Source: Arthrobacter stackebrandtii | Lineage (GTDB): Bacteria > Actinomycetota > Actinomycetes > Actinomycetales > Micrococcaceae | Assembly (NCBI RefSeq): GCF_017876675.1 | Contig: NZ_JAGIOI010000001.1 | Coordinates: 124,001-188,000 of the forward strand | DNA length: 64,000 bases | Reading direction: 5' to 3' | Shown: piece after piece, positions 34,907-43,725 of the stretch | Position numbering within the stretch: position 1 is the stretch's first letter | Layout of the letters: each line of letters begins with the position of its first letter | The notes under the pieces: generated by a model | Database searches by the model: none | What the model was told of the DNA's origin: nothing | Seen by the model: the letters and a program-made list of their open reading frames with translations, nothing else | Position numbers and translations under genes: made by a program

Positions 34907-35463
34907 CAGACCTCGAGAAGCTCGACTTCCTTGCGCTTGAGCAGTTCATCGATGTTGTCCGTGTGGGACTTGGTCAGCGCGTCGAGTTCCTTCTCGGCGC
35001 GGCTGCCCTCGTCCTCGCCTGCGTCGCCGTCCTTGACCAGCTTGTCAAGCTGCTCCTTGGCCTTGCGGCGGATGTTGCGGACGGAGATCTTCGCATCCTC
35101 ACCCTTGGTGCGCACGATCTTGACGTATTCCTTGCGGCGTTCCTGGGTCAGTTCCGGCATGATGATGCGGATGACGTTGCCGTCGTTGGACGGGTTGGCG
35201 CCAACCTCGGAGGAGCTCAGTGCGCGCTCGATGTCATGCAGGGCCGTCTTGTCGAACGGCGTGATGAGCAGGGTGCGGGCTTCGGGCACCGCGAAGGAGG
35301 CCAACTGCTGCAGCGGCGTGGGCGAACCGTAGTACTCGACCATGACCTTGTGGAACATGGCCGGGTTGGCGCGGCCCGTGCGGACAGCGGCGAATTCCTC
35401 TTTGGCAACCTCAATGGCCTTGTCCATCTTTTCCTCGGCCTCGAGCAAAGCTTCTTCGATCAC
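34906..35463 (-). CDS. frr: Ribosome recycling factor
   Basis: 185 residues with the typical start [33 protein letters not shown] and the hinge/tail [16 protein letters not shown] and [29 protein letters not shown]. It splits the 70S post-termination complex together with EF-G. The start is GTG at 35463, giving the family-standard N terminus, with GAGGGAG upstream; a start at 35478 would add five unusual residues. Directly upstream of cdsA. Confidence 0.96.
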   Translation of the reverse strand: MIEEALLEAEEKMDKAIEVAKEEFAAVRTGRANPAMFHKVMVEYYGSPTPLQQLASFAVPEARTLLITPFDKTALHDIERALSSSEVGANPSNDGNVIRIIMPELTQERRKEYVKIVRTKGEDAKISVRNIRRKAKEQLDKLVKDGDAGEDEGSRAEKELDALTKSHTDNIDELLKRKEVELLEV

Positions 35464-35578
35464 GCGTCTCTCCCTCAATAAATAACTTTTCCGCGGCTGG
35501 GGGCCGCAGCAATTCTGAAACTATCCTACCGCGGACAGCCCGTTGCTGCGCCCATGCCGCACCTGTGGGCCGCGCCTG

Positions 35579-36358
35579 TTACGGGGTGACCAGCGTACCC
35601 AGGTCCTCGCCGAGAATTGCCCGGGCCACATTGCCTTCGCCTTCCATGCCAAAGACCAGCATGGTGACGTTGTTGTCCTTGCAGAGGCTGAAGGCTGTCT
35701 GGTCCATGACGCGGATGTCGCGGGCCATCGCCTCGTCGTAGCTGAGGTGGTCCAGCTTGACGGCGGTGGGGTCCTTCTTGGGGTCAGCCGTGTAGACGCC
35801 GTCCACGCCATTCTTGGCCATGAGCACGACGTCGGCATGGACTTCCAGCGCACGCTGGGCCGCGACGGTGTCGGTGGAGAAGTAGGGCAGGCCGGCGCCG
35901 GCGCCGAAGATGACCACGCGGCTCTTCTCGAGGTGGCGGATGGCGCGGCGGGGAATGTAGGCCTCGGCGACCTGGCCCATGGTGATGGCGCTCTGGACGC
36001 GGGTGTCCACGCCGGCCTGCTCCAGGAAGTCCTGCAGTGCCAGGCAGTTCATGACGGTGCCGAGCATGCCCATGTAGTCGGCGCGGGAGCGGTCCATGCC
36101 GGAGGCGGAGAGTTCGGCGCCGCGGAAGAAGTTGCCGCCGCCCACCACAATGGCCACTTCAACCTGGTCCACGGTGCTGGCGATCTGCTTGGCGATGTCA
36201 CGGATGGTGTCCGGGTCCACGCCCAGCTTGCCGGCGCCGAAAACCTCGCCGGAGAGCTTCAGCAGCACGCGGCGGCGCTTGCCGGGAACCGCGGGGGCCT
36301 CGACCTCGGTTGCGGGACGCGGGGTGTTCGCTTCGGTCGGGGTGATGTTTGTGGTCAT
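35579..36358 (-). CDS. pyrH: UMP kinase
   Basis: 259 residues of the amino-acid-kinase fold: [13 protein letters not shown] phosphate loop, [32 protein letters not shown] and [24 protein letters not shown]. Phosphorylates UMP to UDP, usually activated by GTP and inhibited by UTP. Residues ~1-25 are a Thr/Pro-rich tail not seen in short homologues. ATG 36358 follows GGAAGG. Lies between tsf and frr in the usual order. Confidence 0.95.
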   Translation of the reverse strand: MTTNITPTEANTPRPATEVEAPAVPGKRRRVLLKLSGEVFGAGKLGVDPDTIRDIAKQIASTVDQVEVAIVVGGGNFFRGAELSASGMDRSRADYMGMLGTVMNCLALQDFLEQAGVDTRVQSAITMGQVAEAYIPRRAIRHLEKSRVVIFGAGAGLPYFSTDTVAAQRALEVHADVVLMAKNGVDGVYTADPKKDPTAVKLDHLSYDEAMARDIRVMDQTAFSLCKDNNVTMLVFGMEGEGNVARAILGEDLGTLVTP

Positions 36359-36463
36359 GATGCCTTCCATGGGGCCGTGGCCGGGCGCGCTGCTTCGCGC
36401 CGCGCCGGCCATCTGCGTGCCGTTGTGCTGGGTGCCTCTAAAATCTTAGCCGACGATGCGCGC

Positions 36464-36502
36464 GAAGAAGGGGCAACCGCCTTGGGCGGTCACCCCTTCT
36501 TC
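36464..36502 (-). terminator. Hairpin between tsf and pyrH
   Basis: Arms GAAGAAGGGG (36464-36473) and CCCCTTCTTC (36493-36502) with a second inner stem ACCGCC/GGCGGT. About 45 nt past the tsf stop. No T-run, so it may be an attenuator that reduces pyrH-frr-cdsA expression relative to tsf. Confidence 0.65.
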
Positions 36503-36547
36503 GTCACATCAGGCGCGTGCGCCTGTTGTTGCTGGTGCCTGTGGCGG

Positions 36548-37375
36548 CTATGCGCCCACGCGGAAGCGTGCGAAGGCAACCGGCTTGACGCCGGCTTCTT
36601 CCAGCACAGCGCCAACGCTCTTCTTGGCATCCTTGGCGAAGGACTGGTCAACCAGGACGATCTCCTTGAAGAAGCCGGTCAGGCGGCCTTCAACGATCTT
36701 GGTCATGGCTGCTTCGGGCTTGCCCTCTGCCTGTGCAGTTTCGGTGGCGATGCGGCGTTCGCTTTCAACGACGTCTGCAGCAACTTCGTCGCGGGTCAGG
36801 AACGTCGGGGACATGGCGGCGATGTGCACGGCTACGTCGTGTGCGACTTCCTGGTTGTCACCGTCGACGGCGAAGAGCACGCCAACCTGTGCGGGGAGGT
36901 CCTTGGACGTCTTGTGCAGGTAGGCGTCAACCGTGGCGCCTTCAACGCGGGCCAGGCGGCGGACGGCCACCTTTTCGCCCAGCAGAGCGCCGGCTTCGAT
37001 GACAACCTCGGACATGGGCGTGCCGTCAACGTCAACGGCCAGCAGTGCCTCAACGTCGGCTGCGCCGGAGGAGACGGCCGTGGCCAGCACCTTGTTGGCG
37101 AAGTCGATGAAGGGGGCAGCCTTGGCAACGAAGTCGGTCTCGCAGTTGACCTCGACCATGACGCCAACACCGTTTTCAACGGTTGCGGCAACAAGGCCTT
37201 CAGCGGTGGAGCGGCCTTCACGCTTCGTGGCACCCTTGAGGCCCTTGATGCGGATGAGCTCCATGGCCTTGTCGGCGTCGCCGTTTGCCTCGTCGAGAGC
37301 CTTCTTGACGTCCATCATGCCAGCGCCAGTGCGCTCGCGCAGAGCCTTAATATCAGCGGCGGTGTAGTTCGCCAT
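36548..37375 (-). CDS. tsf: Elongation factor Ts
   Basis: 275 residues. N-terminal UBA-like domain (YTAADIKALRERTGAGMMDVKKALDEANGDADKAMELIR) and the EF-Tu-contacting core (VNCETDFVAK). It exchanges GDP on EF-Tu. Normal length. Separated from rpsB by 150 bp holding two hairpins. Confidence 0.96.
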   Translation of the reverse strand: MANYTAADIKALRERTGAGMMDVKKALDEANGDADKAMELIRIKGLKGATKREGRSTAEGLVAATVENGVGVMVEVNCETDFVAKAAPFIDFANKVLATAVSSGAADVEALLAVDVDGTPMSEVVIEAGALLGEKVAVRRLARVEGATVDAYLHKTSKDLPAQVGVLFAVDGDNQEVAHDVAVHIAAMSPTFLTRDEVAADVVESERRIATETAQAEGKPEAAMTKIVEGRLTGFFKEIVLVDQSFAKDAKKSVGAVLEEAGVKPVAFARFRVGA

Positions 37376-37426
37376 TTGAACCCCTCAGTGTAGATATTTG
37401 AGTATGTAAATCTGGTTAGGCCAGTT

Positions 37427-37469
37427 CTGGCAGGACCGCTGCGCCCTGTGGGCACAGCAATCCTGCCAG
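37427..37469 (-). promoter_or_regulatory. Structured leader/hairpin before tsf
   Basis: 9-bp stem CTGGCAGGA/TCCTGCCAG (37427-37435 and 37461-37469) enclosing a GC-rich loop that can itself fold. It lies ~50 nt upstream of the tsf start in the rpsB-tsf gap and could be an attenuator or a processing site. Confidence 0.5.
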
Positions 37470-37488
37470 CATCTGGTTCCCTAAGGAT

Positions 37489-37514
37489 GGTCCGGGCGGC
37501 GGGCCGCCCGGACC
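37489..37514 (-). terminator. Hairpin directly after rpsB
   Basis: Perfect 12-bp stem GGTCCGGGCGGC with a 2-nt apex, 12 nt after the rpsB stop. No T-run follows; likely a partial terminator or 3'-end stabiliser between rpsB and tsf. Confidence 0.6.
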
Positions 37515-37525
37515 GGAAAAGTTCT

Positions 37526-38401
37526 TTACTTCTCGGTTGCAGCTTCGGCAGGTGCCTCAACAACAGCTTCGGCGGGTGCTTCAACAGCAGCCTCGGCCGG
37601 GGCTTCAACAGCAGCTTCTGCCGGAGCAGCAGCCTTGTCGCCTTCGAGGAGTTCGCGCTCCCACTCGGCGAGGGGCTCGGCCGGTGCTTCTGCGTTGCCG
37701 CTGGCCTTCTGGTTGCGGGCGATGAGGCCTTCTGCAACGGCGTCGGCGATCACGCGGGTCAGCAGTGCAACGGAGCGGATGGCGTCGTCGTTGCCCGGGA
37801 TCGGGAAGTCAACTTCGTCCGGGTTGCAGTTGGAGTCCAGGATGGCCACAACGGGGATGTTCAGCTTGTGTGCCTCGTCGATGGCGAGGTGTTCCTTCGG
37901 GGTGTCAACAACCCAGATGACCGAGGGGGCCTTGGTCAGGTTGCGGATGCCGCCGAGGTTGGTCTGCAGCTTGGTGAGTTCACGCTTGAGGAGCAGGAGC
38001 TCCTTCTTGGTGTGGCCCGAGGAAGCAACGTCGTCGAAGTTGATTTCTTCGAGTTCCTTCATGCGCTGGATGCGCTTGGAAACAGTCTGGAAGTTGGTGA
38101 GCATGCCACCGAGCCAGCGCTGGTTGACGTAGGGCTGGCCCACGCGGGTTGCCTGCTCGGCAATTGCTTCCTGAGCCTGCTTCTTGGTGCCGACGAAGAG
38201 GACGGTGCCGCCGTGTGCAACGGTGGCCTTCACGAACTCGTACGCGCGGTCAATGAAGGACAGCGACTGCTGCAGGTCGATGATGTAGATGCCGTTGCGC
38301 TCGGTGAGGATGAAGCGCTTCATCTTCGGGTTCCAACGACGGGTCTGGTGTCCAAAGTGGACGCCGCTGTCAAGCAGCTGGCGCATTGTTACGACGGGCA
38401 T
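37526..38401 (-). CDS. rpsB: 30S ribosomal protein S2 with an Ala/Glu/Pro-repeat tail
   Basis: 291 residues. The S2 core is standard: [41 protein letters not shown], and [27 protein letters not shown]. The last ~45 residues are a tail with repeated AVEAPAEA units, typical of actinobacterial S2 but long here. ATG 38401 has AAAAGGAG 7 nt upstream. First gene of the rpsB-tsf-pyrH-frr-cdsA string. Confidence 0.96.
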   Translation of the reverse strand: MPVVTMRQLLDSGVHFGHQTRRWNPKMKRFILTERNGIYIIDLQQSLSFIDRAYEFVKATVAHGGTVLFVGTKKQAQEAIAEQATRVGQPYVNQRWLGGMLTNFQTVSKRIQRMKELEEINFDDVASSGHTKKELLLLKRELTKLQTNLGGIRNLTKAPSVIWVVDTPKEHLAIDEAHKLNIPVVAILDSNCNPDEVDFPIPGNDDAIRSVALLTRVIADAVAEGLIARNQKASGNAEAPAEPLAEWERELLEGDKAAAPAEAAVEAPAEAAVEAPAEAVVEAPAEAATEK

Positions 38402-38749
38402 GCCGACGCTCCTTTTGATAGTTTTACGGTTGTTCAGCCTTGGGTTTCCACGCGGTTTCCCGTGCGGAGCCCAGTGCTCCTGACACCCATCGTGCATTCC
38501 ATGAACCGCCGAAAGGCGGACCGTATGGGCACAATCCATCAGCAGGATCCAAGATCATTCTCGAATACCTCATCAGGGTGGGGTGTGCGAAGTCAGTGCA
38601 CAAACAGCACACTGCTCCCACCATGTTACTACAGCAGGGCCCCGCCGCTGGACCAGTTGATTCCCCCACAGGGGGTGCCGGATGTCGGATTGCCCACATT
38701 CGGCCGGCGTCCCCTTTTCCGCACCGCCCTCGCGGAGCAGGCTTGGACC
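38402..38749. other. Divergent rpsB / M23 peptidase intergenic region with a folded rpsB leader
   Basis: No gene seen. On the minus strand, upstream of rpsB, the stretch ~38580-38625 can fold: outer GTGGG/CCCAC with inner CAGTG/CACTG. A second small hairpin CCGCCTTTCGGCGG lies near 38510. These suggest a leader of 200 nt or more, possibly the S2 autoregulatory target. Promoter elements could not be placed with certainty. Confidence 0.4.
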
Positions 38750-39274
38750 ATGCGCACCACAGCCACCGCCCGCCTCATGGCCCTGTTGTGCGCCGCGCTC
38801 TTCTTGTCCTTGATCATTGCTCCAAGCACGACGGCGGCAGTCCCCCTTCCTGCCTCACTCGCCTGGGGCTGGCCCCTGGCCGGGAAGCCCGCGGTCGCCA
38901 ACGCCTTCGACCCGCCGGCCAAGCCGTGGCTGGCCGGGCACCGGGGCGTTGACCTGGCCGCCGAACAGGATGCCGCCGTGCTGGCGCCCTCCAGCGGTGT
39001 GGTGACCTTTTCCGGCGTCGTGGTCAACAGGGGCGTGCTGACCATTGCCGAGCCGGGCGGGCTGCGGATCAGCCTGGAGCCGGTGGTGTCGGAGCTGCGG
39101 GCCGGCGACGCCGTGGTGAAGGGGCAGCAGCTCGGCGTGCTGCAGGGGCCTACGCATTGCGACGGCGCCGGCGCCACCTGCCTGCATTGGGGCGTGCGGC
39201 GCGGGGAGGAGTACCTGGATCCACTGCAGTTCATCATGGACCTGCGCCCCTCGATACTCCTCCCCCTCAGCTGA
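38750..39274 (+). CDS. M23 family (LytM-type) peptidase, secreted
   Basis: 174 residues. N-terminal signal peptide (RLMALLCAALFLSLIIAPSTTAA), then a compact LytM domain: PPAKPWLAGHRGVDLAAEQ contains the first zinc His and Asp (HxxxD), and CLHWGVRRGEEYLDPLQFI contains the last. M23 enzymes cut peptidoglycan crosslinks. Only one His is visible in LHWG where active enzymes usually have HxH, so metal binding may be impaired. Divergent from rpsB, a common arrangement in this group. Confidence 0.87.
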   Translation: MRTTATARLMALLCAALFLSLIIAPSTTAAVPLPASLAWGWPLAGKPAVANAFDPPAKPWLAGHRGVDLAAEQDAAVLAPSSGVVTFSGVVVNRGVLTIAEPGGLRISLEPVVSELRAGDAVVKGQQLGVLQGPTHCDGAGATCLHWGVRRGEEYLDPLQFIMDLRPSILLPLS

Positions 39275-39312
39275 CGTGGCAGCCGCCCCGAAGCAGCCTG
39301 CCGGCCCCGCCG

Positions 39313-40503
39313 CTACACGATGGCTGAGATGCCGGTGATGGCCCGGCCGGTGACGAGCGTGTTGATCTCGTACGTGCCTTCGTAGGAGTAGATCGCCTCG
39401 GCGTCGGCGAAGATCTTGGCCATCTCGTAGTCGGTGACGATGCCGTTGCCACCCAGGAGGCTGCGGCCCATGGCAACGGTTTCGCGCATGCGGGCTGTGG
39501 TGAAGGCCTTGGCGAGGGCGGACTGCTCGTCCTTGGCCTGGCCGAGGTCTTCCAGCTGCGCGAGGCGCACCATCATGCCGGTGGAGGCAACGATGTTCCC
39601 GAGCATCTTCACGAGCTGGTCCTGGACCATCTGGAAGGAGGCGATCGGCCGGCCAAACTGATGGCGTTCCACGGCGTAGCGCCGCGCCACGTCGAAGGCG
39701 GCCAGCTGCTGGCCCACGGCCTGCCAGGCGACGGCAAGGCGGGTGACCTTCAGGACCTTGTTGGTGTCGCGGAAGCTGTTGCCGCCGGCCAGCTTGAAAC
39801 TGTCCGGTATCACCACGTTTTCCAGCACGATGTCCGCGTTCTGGACGGTGCGCAGGGCCGTCTTGTTCTCAATCTTTGTGGCGCTGTAGCCGGGAAGTGC
39901 GGTGTCGACCATGAAGGCCTTGACCTGGTTGTCGGCCACGTCGCGGGCGTAGATGACCACCCAGTCAGAGAAGGTGGCGTTGCCGATCCAGCGCTTGGCG
40001 CCGTTGAGGATCCAATTCTCTCCGTCGCGCACCGCCGTGGTGCGCGTGCCGCCGGCAACGTCCGATCCGCCGAGCGGTTCGGTCAGGCCGAAGGCGCCGA
40101 TCTTTTTCATGGCGTAGATGTCCGGCAGCCAGGCGGCCTTCTGCTCCTCGGAGGCCAGCGCCTCGATGGATCCGGTGAACAGGCCGTCGTGGACGCCCAT
40201 GAACGTGGCCAGCGACGAATCGGCACGGGTGAACTCCGCATGCGCCAGTCCGGCGAACAGGCTCGAGTAGCCCTGGCGGTGGACCAGGCTCATGATGTCC
40301 AGTTCCGCGAGCTTGGGGATGATCTCCATGGGAAACTCTGCACGGTTCCAGCAGTCCACGGCGATCGGCTTGACCTCCTTGGCCAGGAAGTCGCGCAGCT
40401 CCTGCAGCTTTTCGCGCTCCTTCTCAGTGAGCAGCTGCTCGAACCCGTAGAAGTCGCCGTCTGCATACGGGAGGTTGTTGACATCGATTGCGGGCTTGGC
40501 CAC
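39313..40503 (-). CDS. Acyl-CoA dehydrogenase, glutaryl-CoA dehydrogenase-like
   Basis: 396 residues with FGLTEPLGGSDVAGGTRTTA, RWIGNATFSDWVVIYAR and the C-terminal SYEGTYEINTLVTGRAITG, which resembles the YEGTxxIxxLxxGRAITG motif with the catalytic Glu in glutaryl-CoA dehydrogenases. GTG at 40503 is taken as the start (AAAGGA 6 nt upstream); the ATG at 40509 overlaps that site. Stands alone, not in the leucine operon. True substrate uncertain; some relatives do not decarboxylate. Confidence 0.87.
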   Translation of the reverse strand: MAKPAIDVNNLPYADGDFYGFEQLLTEKEREKLQELRDFLAKEVKPIAVDCWNRAEFPMEIIPKLAELDIMSLVHRQGYSSLFAGLAHAEFTRADSSLATFMGVHDGLFTGSIEALASEEQKAAWLPDIYAMKKIGAFGLTEPLGGSDVAGGTRTTAVRDGENWILNGAKRWIGNATFSDWVVIYARDVADNQVKAFMVDTALPGYSATKIENKTALRTVQNADIVLENVVIPDSFKLAGGNSFRDTNKVLKVTRLAVAWQAVGQQLAAFDVARRYAVERHQFGRPIASFQMVQDQLVKMLGNIVASTGMMVRLAQLEDLGQAKDEQSALAKAFTTARMRETVAMGRSLLGGNGIVTDYEMAKIFADAEAIYSYEGTYEINTLVTGRAITGISAIV

Positions 40504-40679
40504 GGGCATTCCTTTGCTTGAATTCGTCTTTGAACAGCCAACAGTTCGGCCCAACACCAAACATGTTACTGGTCAGTAACTTACCGCATGCGGCGGGTCG
40601 GAACAAAATGGTTCCCCACTTGCCACAATCTTCCCGGGCGCGACCTCGGCGGCGGGGTTTCAGTGCTGTCCGCGGGCGC

Positions 40680-40730
40680 AAAAAAGCCGCAGGCCGGCAC
40701 CCCCTCGAAAGGGATGCCGGCCTGCGGCTT
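40680..40730 (-). terminator. Rho-independent terminator of the CAT-anticodon tRNA
   Basis: Minus-strand 16-bp stem (arms 40715-40730 and 40684-40699, AAGCCGCAGGCCGGCA) followed by TTTTTT (40680-40685), 6 nt after the tRNA 3' end. Confidence 0.92.
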
Positions 40731-40735
40731 GATTG

Positions 40736-40809
40736 TAGGGCCACTCGGACTTGAACCGAGGACCTTAGGATTATGAGTCCCGCGCTCTAACCAGCTGAGC
40801 TATGGCCCC
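40736..40809 (-). tRNA. tRNA with CAT anticodon (elongator Met or Ile2)
   Basis: 74 nt cloverleaf: acceptor GGGGCCA/TGGCCCT (with G1-U72), D arm AGCTCAGCTGGTTAGAGC, anticodon loop CTCATAA giving CAT, T arm with GGTTCAAGTCC. CCA is not encoded. It has a normal G1-U72 pair, so it is not the usual initiator (C1 mismatch). Whether it is elongator Met or the lysidine-modified Ile2 cannot be settled by eye; the GC-rich acceptor is reminiscent of Ile2. Confidence 0.9.
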
Positions 40810-40880
40810 GTGCAGGGTGCCGTCCCGGCGGAAAATTGCCCTTCCGGAAAAGCACTCCCACAATACTAATGGTTGATTGC

Positions 40881-42131
40881 CTAAACTGCGTGATCCTCGT
40901 AGGTTCCGCCACGGTACAGGTCCTCGAAGGCGTCCAGCGTCTTGGCAAGGCCGTGCCGGGCCACCATGGAGTGGCTCGCGGCTCCCATGGCTGCCCGTTC
41001 ATCTTCCGGCAGCGTCATGATGGCGGTGATCTTCGCGGCGAGGTCGTCGCTGTCATTGGGCTTGAACAGGTGGCCGTTGACGCCGTCCTCCACGAGATGA
41101 GGCAGGGCCATGGCGTTGGCCAGCACAACGGGTGTGGAGGCGCTCATGGCCTCGAGCGTGACGAGGGACTGCAGTTCAGCGGTGCCGGGCATGACGAAGA
41201 GGTCGGCCTTGAGGTAGACCTCGCGGAGTTCCTCGTCGCTGATGAGCCCGGTGAAGCTGACGCGCGAGGACAGGCCCAGCTTTTCGCTTTGCGCCTTCAA
41301 CGCGTTCTTCACCTCACCGCCGCCGACGACGACCAGGTGCAGGTCGAGCTCGGCCGGGGTCTTGGCAATGGCGTCGATGAGGACGTCAATGTGCTTTTCC
41401 TCGGCCAGGCGGCCAACAAACGCCACGGTGGGGTGTTCGTTGCGCGGCGCGGTCTCGCCCTCGGCCAGTTCGTAGTTTCCGGAGTCGATGCCGTTGGACA
41501 GCGGCAGCACCTTGCGCAGGAATGCATGCTCGTGCATGGCCTTGGCGGCCAGCGGCGTGGGCGTGGTGACGACGTCGGCCCGGCTCATGACCTTGCCCAT
41601 GTCGCGCCAGGAAACCCGGCCCACGATGTTCTTGAACCACTGGGGGAACGGAAGGAAGGGGTTCAGGTTTTCCGGCATGAAGTGGTTGGTGGCAATGATC
41701 CGGATGCCGCGGCGGGCGGCCTCGTACACCACGTGTTCGCCGATCATGTAGTGGCTTTGCACGTGCACGACATCGGGCTTGATGACGTCGAACAGTGCGG
41801 AGATGTCCTTCTTGATTTCCCACGGCAGGCAGATGCGGAAGTACTCGTGCGTGGGCACCGGCCGTGACCGGAGGCGGTGGACGGTTGCCTCGGGCCGCTG
41901 TTCGGTGAACATGGGCCCGCCGTCCTCACGCCCGGCCATGACGTGCACGTCATGGCCCCTGGCGCTCATGCCCGTCGCGAGCCGGAAGCAGAATTGGGCT
42001 GCCCCGTTGATGTGCGGCGGGTAGGTGTCGGCCGCGATCAAGATGGTGAGCGGTTTTTGGGCGCTTTCACCCGGGGTGGATGTCACAGATTTAGCTCCTG
42101 GTTGCTTGGCCCGGCCGTGTGGCAGGCTCAT
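40881..42131 (-). CDS. GT4 family glycosyltransferase
   Basis: 416 residues, GT-B fold. N-domain: ILIAADTYPPHINGAAQFCFRLATGMSARGHDVHVMAG (glycine-rich acceptor loop) and VHVQSHYMIG. C-domain: AFVGRLAEEKHIDVLIDAI and the EX7E motif in AELQSLVTLEAM, which binds the nucleotide sugar. Relatives include GDP-mannose- or UDP-sugar-dependent transferases acting on lipids. The ATG overlaps the DMT transporter stop by 4 nt, and the phosphatidyltransferase gene is first in the same operon, so a glycolipid acceptor is plausible. Confidence 0.87.
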   Translation of the reverse strand: MSLPHGRAKQPGAKSVTSTPGESAQKPLTILIAADTYPPHINGAAQFCFRLATGMSARGHDVHVMAGREDGGPMFTEQRPEATVHRLRSRPVPTHEYFRICLPWEIKKDISALFDVIKPDVVHVQSHYMIGEHVVYEAARRGIRIIATNHFMPENLNPFLPFPQWFKNIVGRVSWRDMGKVMSRADVVTTPTPLAAKAMHEHAFLRKVLPLSNGIDSGNYELAEGETAPRNEHPTVAFVGRLAEEKHIDVLIDAIAKTPAELDLHLVVVGGGEVKNALKAQSEKLGLSSRVSFTGLISDEELREVYLKADLFVMPGTAELQSLVTLEAMSASTPVVLANAMALPHLVEDGVNGHLFKPNDSDDLAAKITAIMTLPEDERAAMGAASHSMVARHGLAKTLDAFEDLYRGGTYEDHAV

Positions 42132-43030
42132 TGCTTTCGTAGTTCCTTTTTCGCCGATCTACGCCGTTTGACCACGTCAGGGTGGTGCCTTGACAGCATG
42201 ATCACACCAACGATAGCAAGGATCGCCGCACCTGCCATGGAGATTGCAACGACAGGCGGGACGTAGTCGCTCAGCTCGCCGAGAATCGTGATTCCGATGG
42301 CGATTCCCACTATGGGATCTATCACGGTAAGGCCGGCGATGACCAGGTCGGGCGGACCGGTGGAGTATGCGCTCTGCACGAACCAGCTGCCCAGTCCCCC
42401 GGCCACGGCAATGGCGAAGATGGAGTACCACTGCACGTTCAGCAGGTATTGCTTGTTCGGGTCAAAGATCTGCTGGGAAATGATCCGGGTCAGCACGGCG
42501 ACGAACCCAAACAGTGTCCCGGCGCCGACAATGTAGAAGAAGGACTTCAGCCGGCGCTTGAACATCACCAGAGCACCGCCGAAGAAGACCACCACAATGG
42601 CCAACAGCAGAACCACCGTCAGTTCCTCCTGCTGTGTCACGTGGGTGTTCTCGCTGACCACGTTGACGGCCATGAGCACGAAGAGGGCGCTGCCTGCCAC
42701 ACAGGCTGAGATGGAAACTATTGTGGCCCGGTTGAGCCTGATTCCCTGGTCGCGGGAATTGACGATGGTGGTGATGACCAGGGCGATGGCGCCGATGGGC
42801 TGGACAACGGTCAGGGTGCCCAGCGTGAGCGCAACGACGTTCAAGGCGGTGCCGATGCCCAGCAGCACCAGCCCCAGGACCCAGCGCGGGTTGGTCAGCA
42901 GCCGCAGGAAGCCCGAGCCGCCCAGTGCCAGCCCGCCCGTGTTGTTCTTGACCGCGCTTCCCTGGCGCTGGGCGCCGAACGCCAGGAAAAAGGCTCCCGC
43001 CACGGCGCACAGAACGGCAAGCCACATCAT
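42128..43030 (-). CDS. DMT superfamily transporter (EamA/NIPA-like)
   Basis: 300 residues, nine or ten hydrophobic helices in two repeats (WLAVLCAVAGAFFLAFGAQRQ; VVALTLGTLTVVQPIGAIALVITTI; SAYSTGPPDLVIAGLTVIDPIVGIAIGITILGE). Repeated PLxxxxxxIxxLGE-like ends are typical of DMT carriers. The start ATG overlaps the upstream phosphatidyltransferase stop (ATGA). The open frame extends upstream but within another gene. Cargo unknown; Mg2+ (NIPA-type) or a small metabolite are options. Confidence 0.83.
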   Translation of the reverse strand: MMWLAVLCAVAGAFFLAFGAQRQGSAVKNNTGGLALGGSGFLRLLTNPRWVLGLVLLGIGTALNVVALTLGTLTVVQPIGAIALVITTIVNSRDQGIRLNRATIVSISACVAGSALFVLMAVNVVSENTHVTQQEELTVVLLLAIVVVFFGGALVMFKRRLKSFFYIVGAGTLFGFVAVLTRIISQQIFDPNKQYLLNVQWYSIFAIAVAGGLGSWFVQSAYSTGPPDLVIAGLTVIDPIVGIAIGITILGELSDYVPPVVAISMAGAAILAIVGVIMLSRHHPDVVKRRRSAKKELRKQ

Positions 43031-43638
43031 GGGAGTCCCGCCTTGCCGTTGGCCGGCAGGTGGAGGGCACGGTGCTTGGCCCGCACCCGGATGAAGTACT
43101 GGGTGAAGGCGATGACGTGCATGACCATGCCGGCGCCCAGGAACACCCAGGCCAGGACCTCTGTGAAGCCGGAATCCAGGGCCTTGGCCAGCAGCAGCAT
43201 GGGCGTGCCGACCATGAGCGCGGCGGTGCGCGTCTTGCCGAGCAAGGTGACCTTGAGCCCTGCGTCGCCGCGGAAGAAGTACAGCGTGACCGCCAGAAGA
43301 ACGACGTCGGGAATCAACAGCAGCAACAGCAGCCAAAGTGGGAGGAGGCCGGCAATCACCAGCGTGATGACGACGGCAACGAGTGCCACCCTGTCCGCGA
43401 GCGGGTCCATGATCCGCCCCAGCTGGGACGTCTGGTTCAGCTTGCGTGCCACGAAGCCGTCGATCCAGTCGGTGCAGCCCATCATGGCCAGCACGAACAC
43501 GCCCCAGCCGTATTCGCCCTTGGCCAGGACCAGCCAGACGAACAGCGGCGTGCCCAGGAACCGGACGATGGTGATCACGTTGGGGATGGTGAAGATCGCA
43601 TTGGAAGGCGCATCGTGGCCCTGGAATGTATCAGTCAT
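43027..43638 (-). CDS. CDP-alcohol phosphatidyltransferase
   Basis: 203 residues with the complete catalytic motif DG-x2-AR-x8-G-x3-D-x3-D (DGFVARKLNQTSQLG then RIMDPLADR) and five or six transmembrane helices. It transfers a phosphatidyl group from CDP-diacylglycerol to an alcohol (glycerol-3-phosphate, inositol-phosphate or another). The motif spacing is like PgsA. ATG 43638 is 8 nt after GGGGAGG; a GTG at 43647 and an ATG at 43644 are too close to that site. Heads the operon with the DMT transporter and GT4 genes. Confidence 0.87.
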   Translation of the reverse strand: MTDTFQGHDAPSNAIFTIPNVITIVRFLGTPLFVWLVLAKGEYGWGVFVLAMMGCTDWIDGFVARKLNQTSQLGRIMDPLADRVALVAVVITLVIAGLLPLWLLLLLLIPDVVLLAVTLYFFRGDAGLKVTLLGKTRTAALMVGTPMLLLAKALDSGFTEVLAWVFLGAGMVMHVIAFTQYFIRVRAKHRALHLPANGKAGLP

Positions 43639-43725
43639 GGCCATCACCTCCCCTTGTGGTTGCCGCTCCGGCCGGTTGTGCGGCGGACGGTGCCGTGCGA
43701 TTCTGCCTGTCCAGGCTGGACAAGG

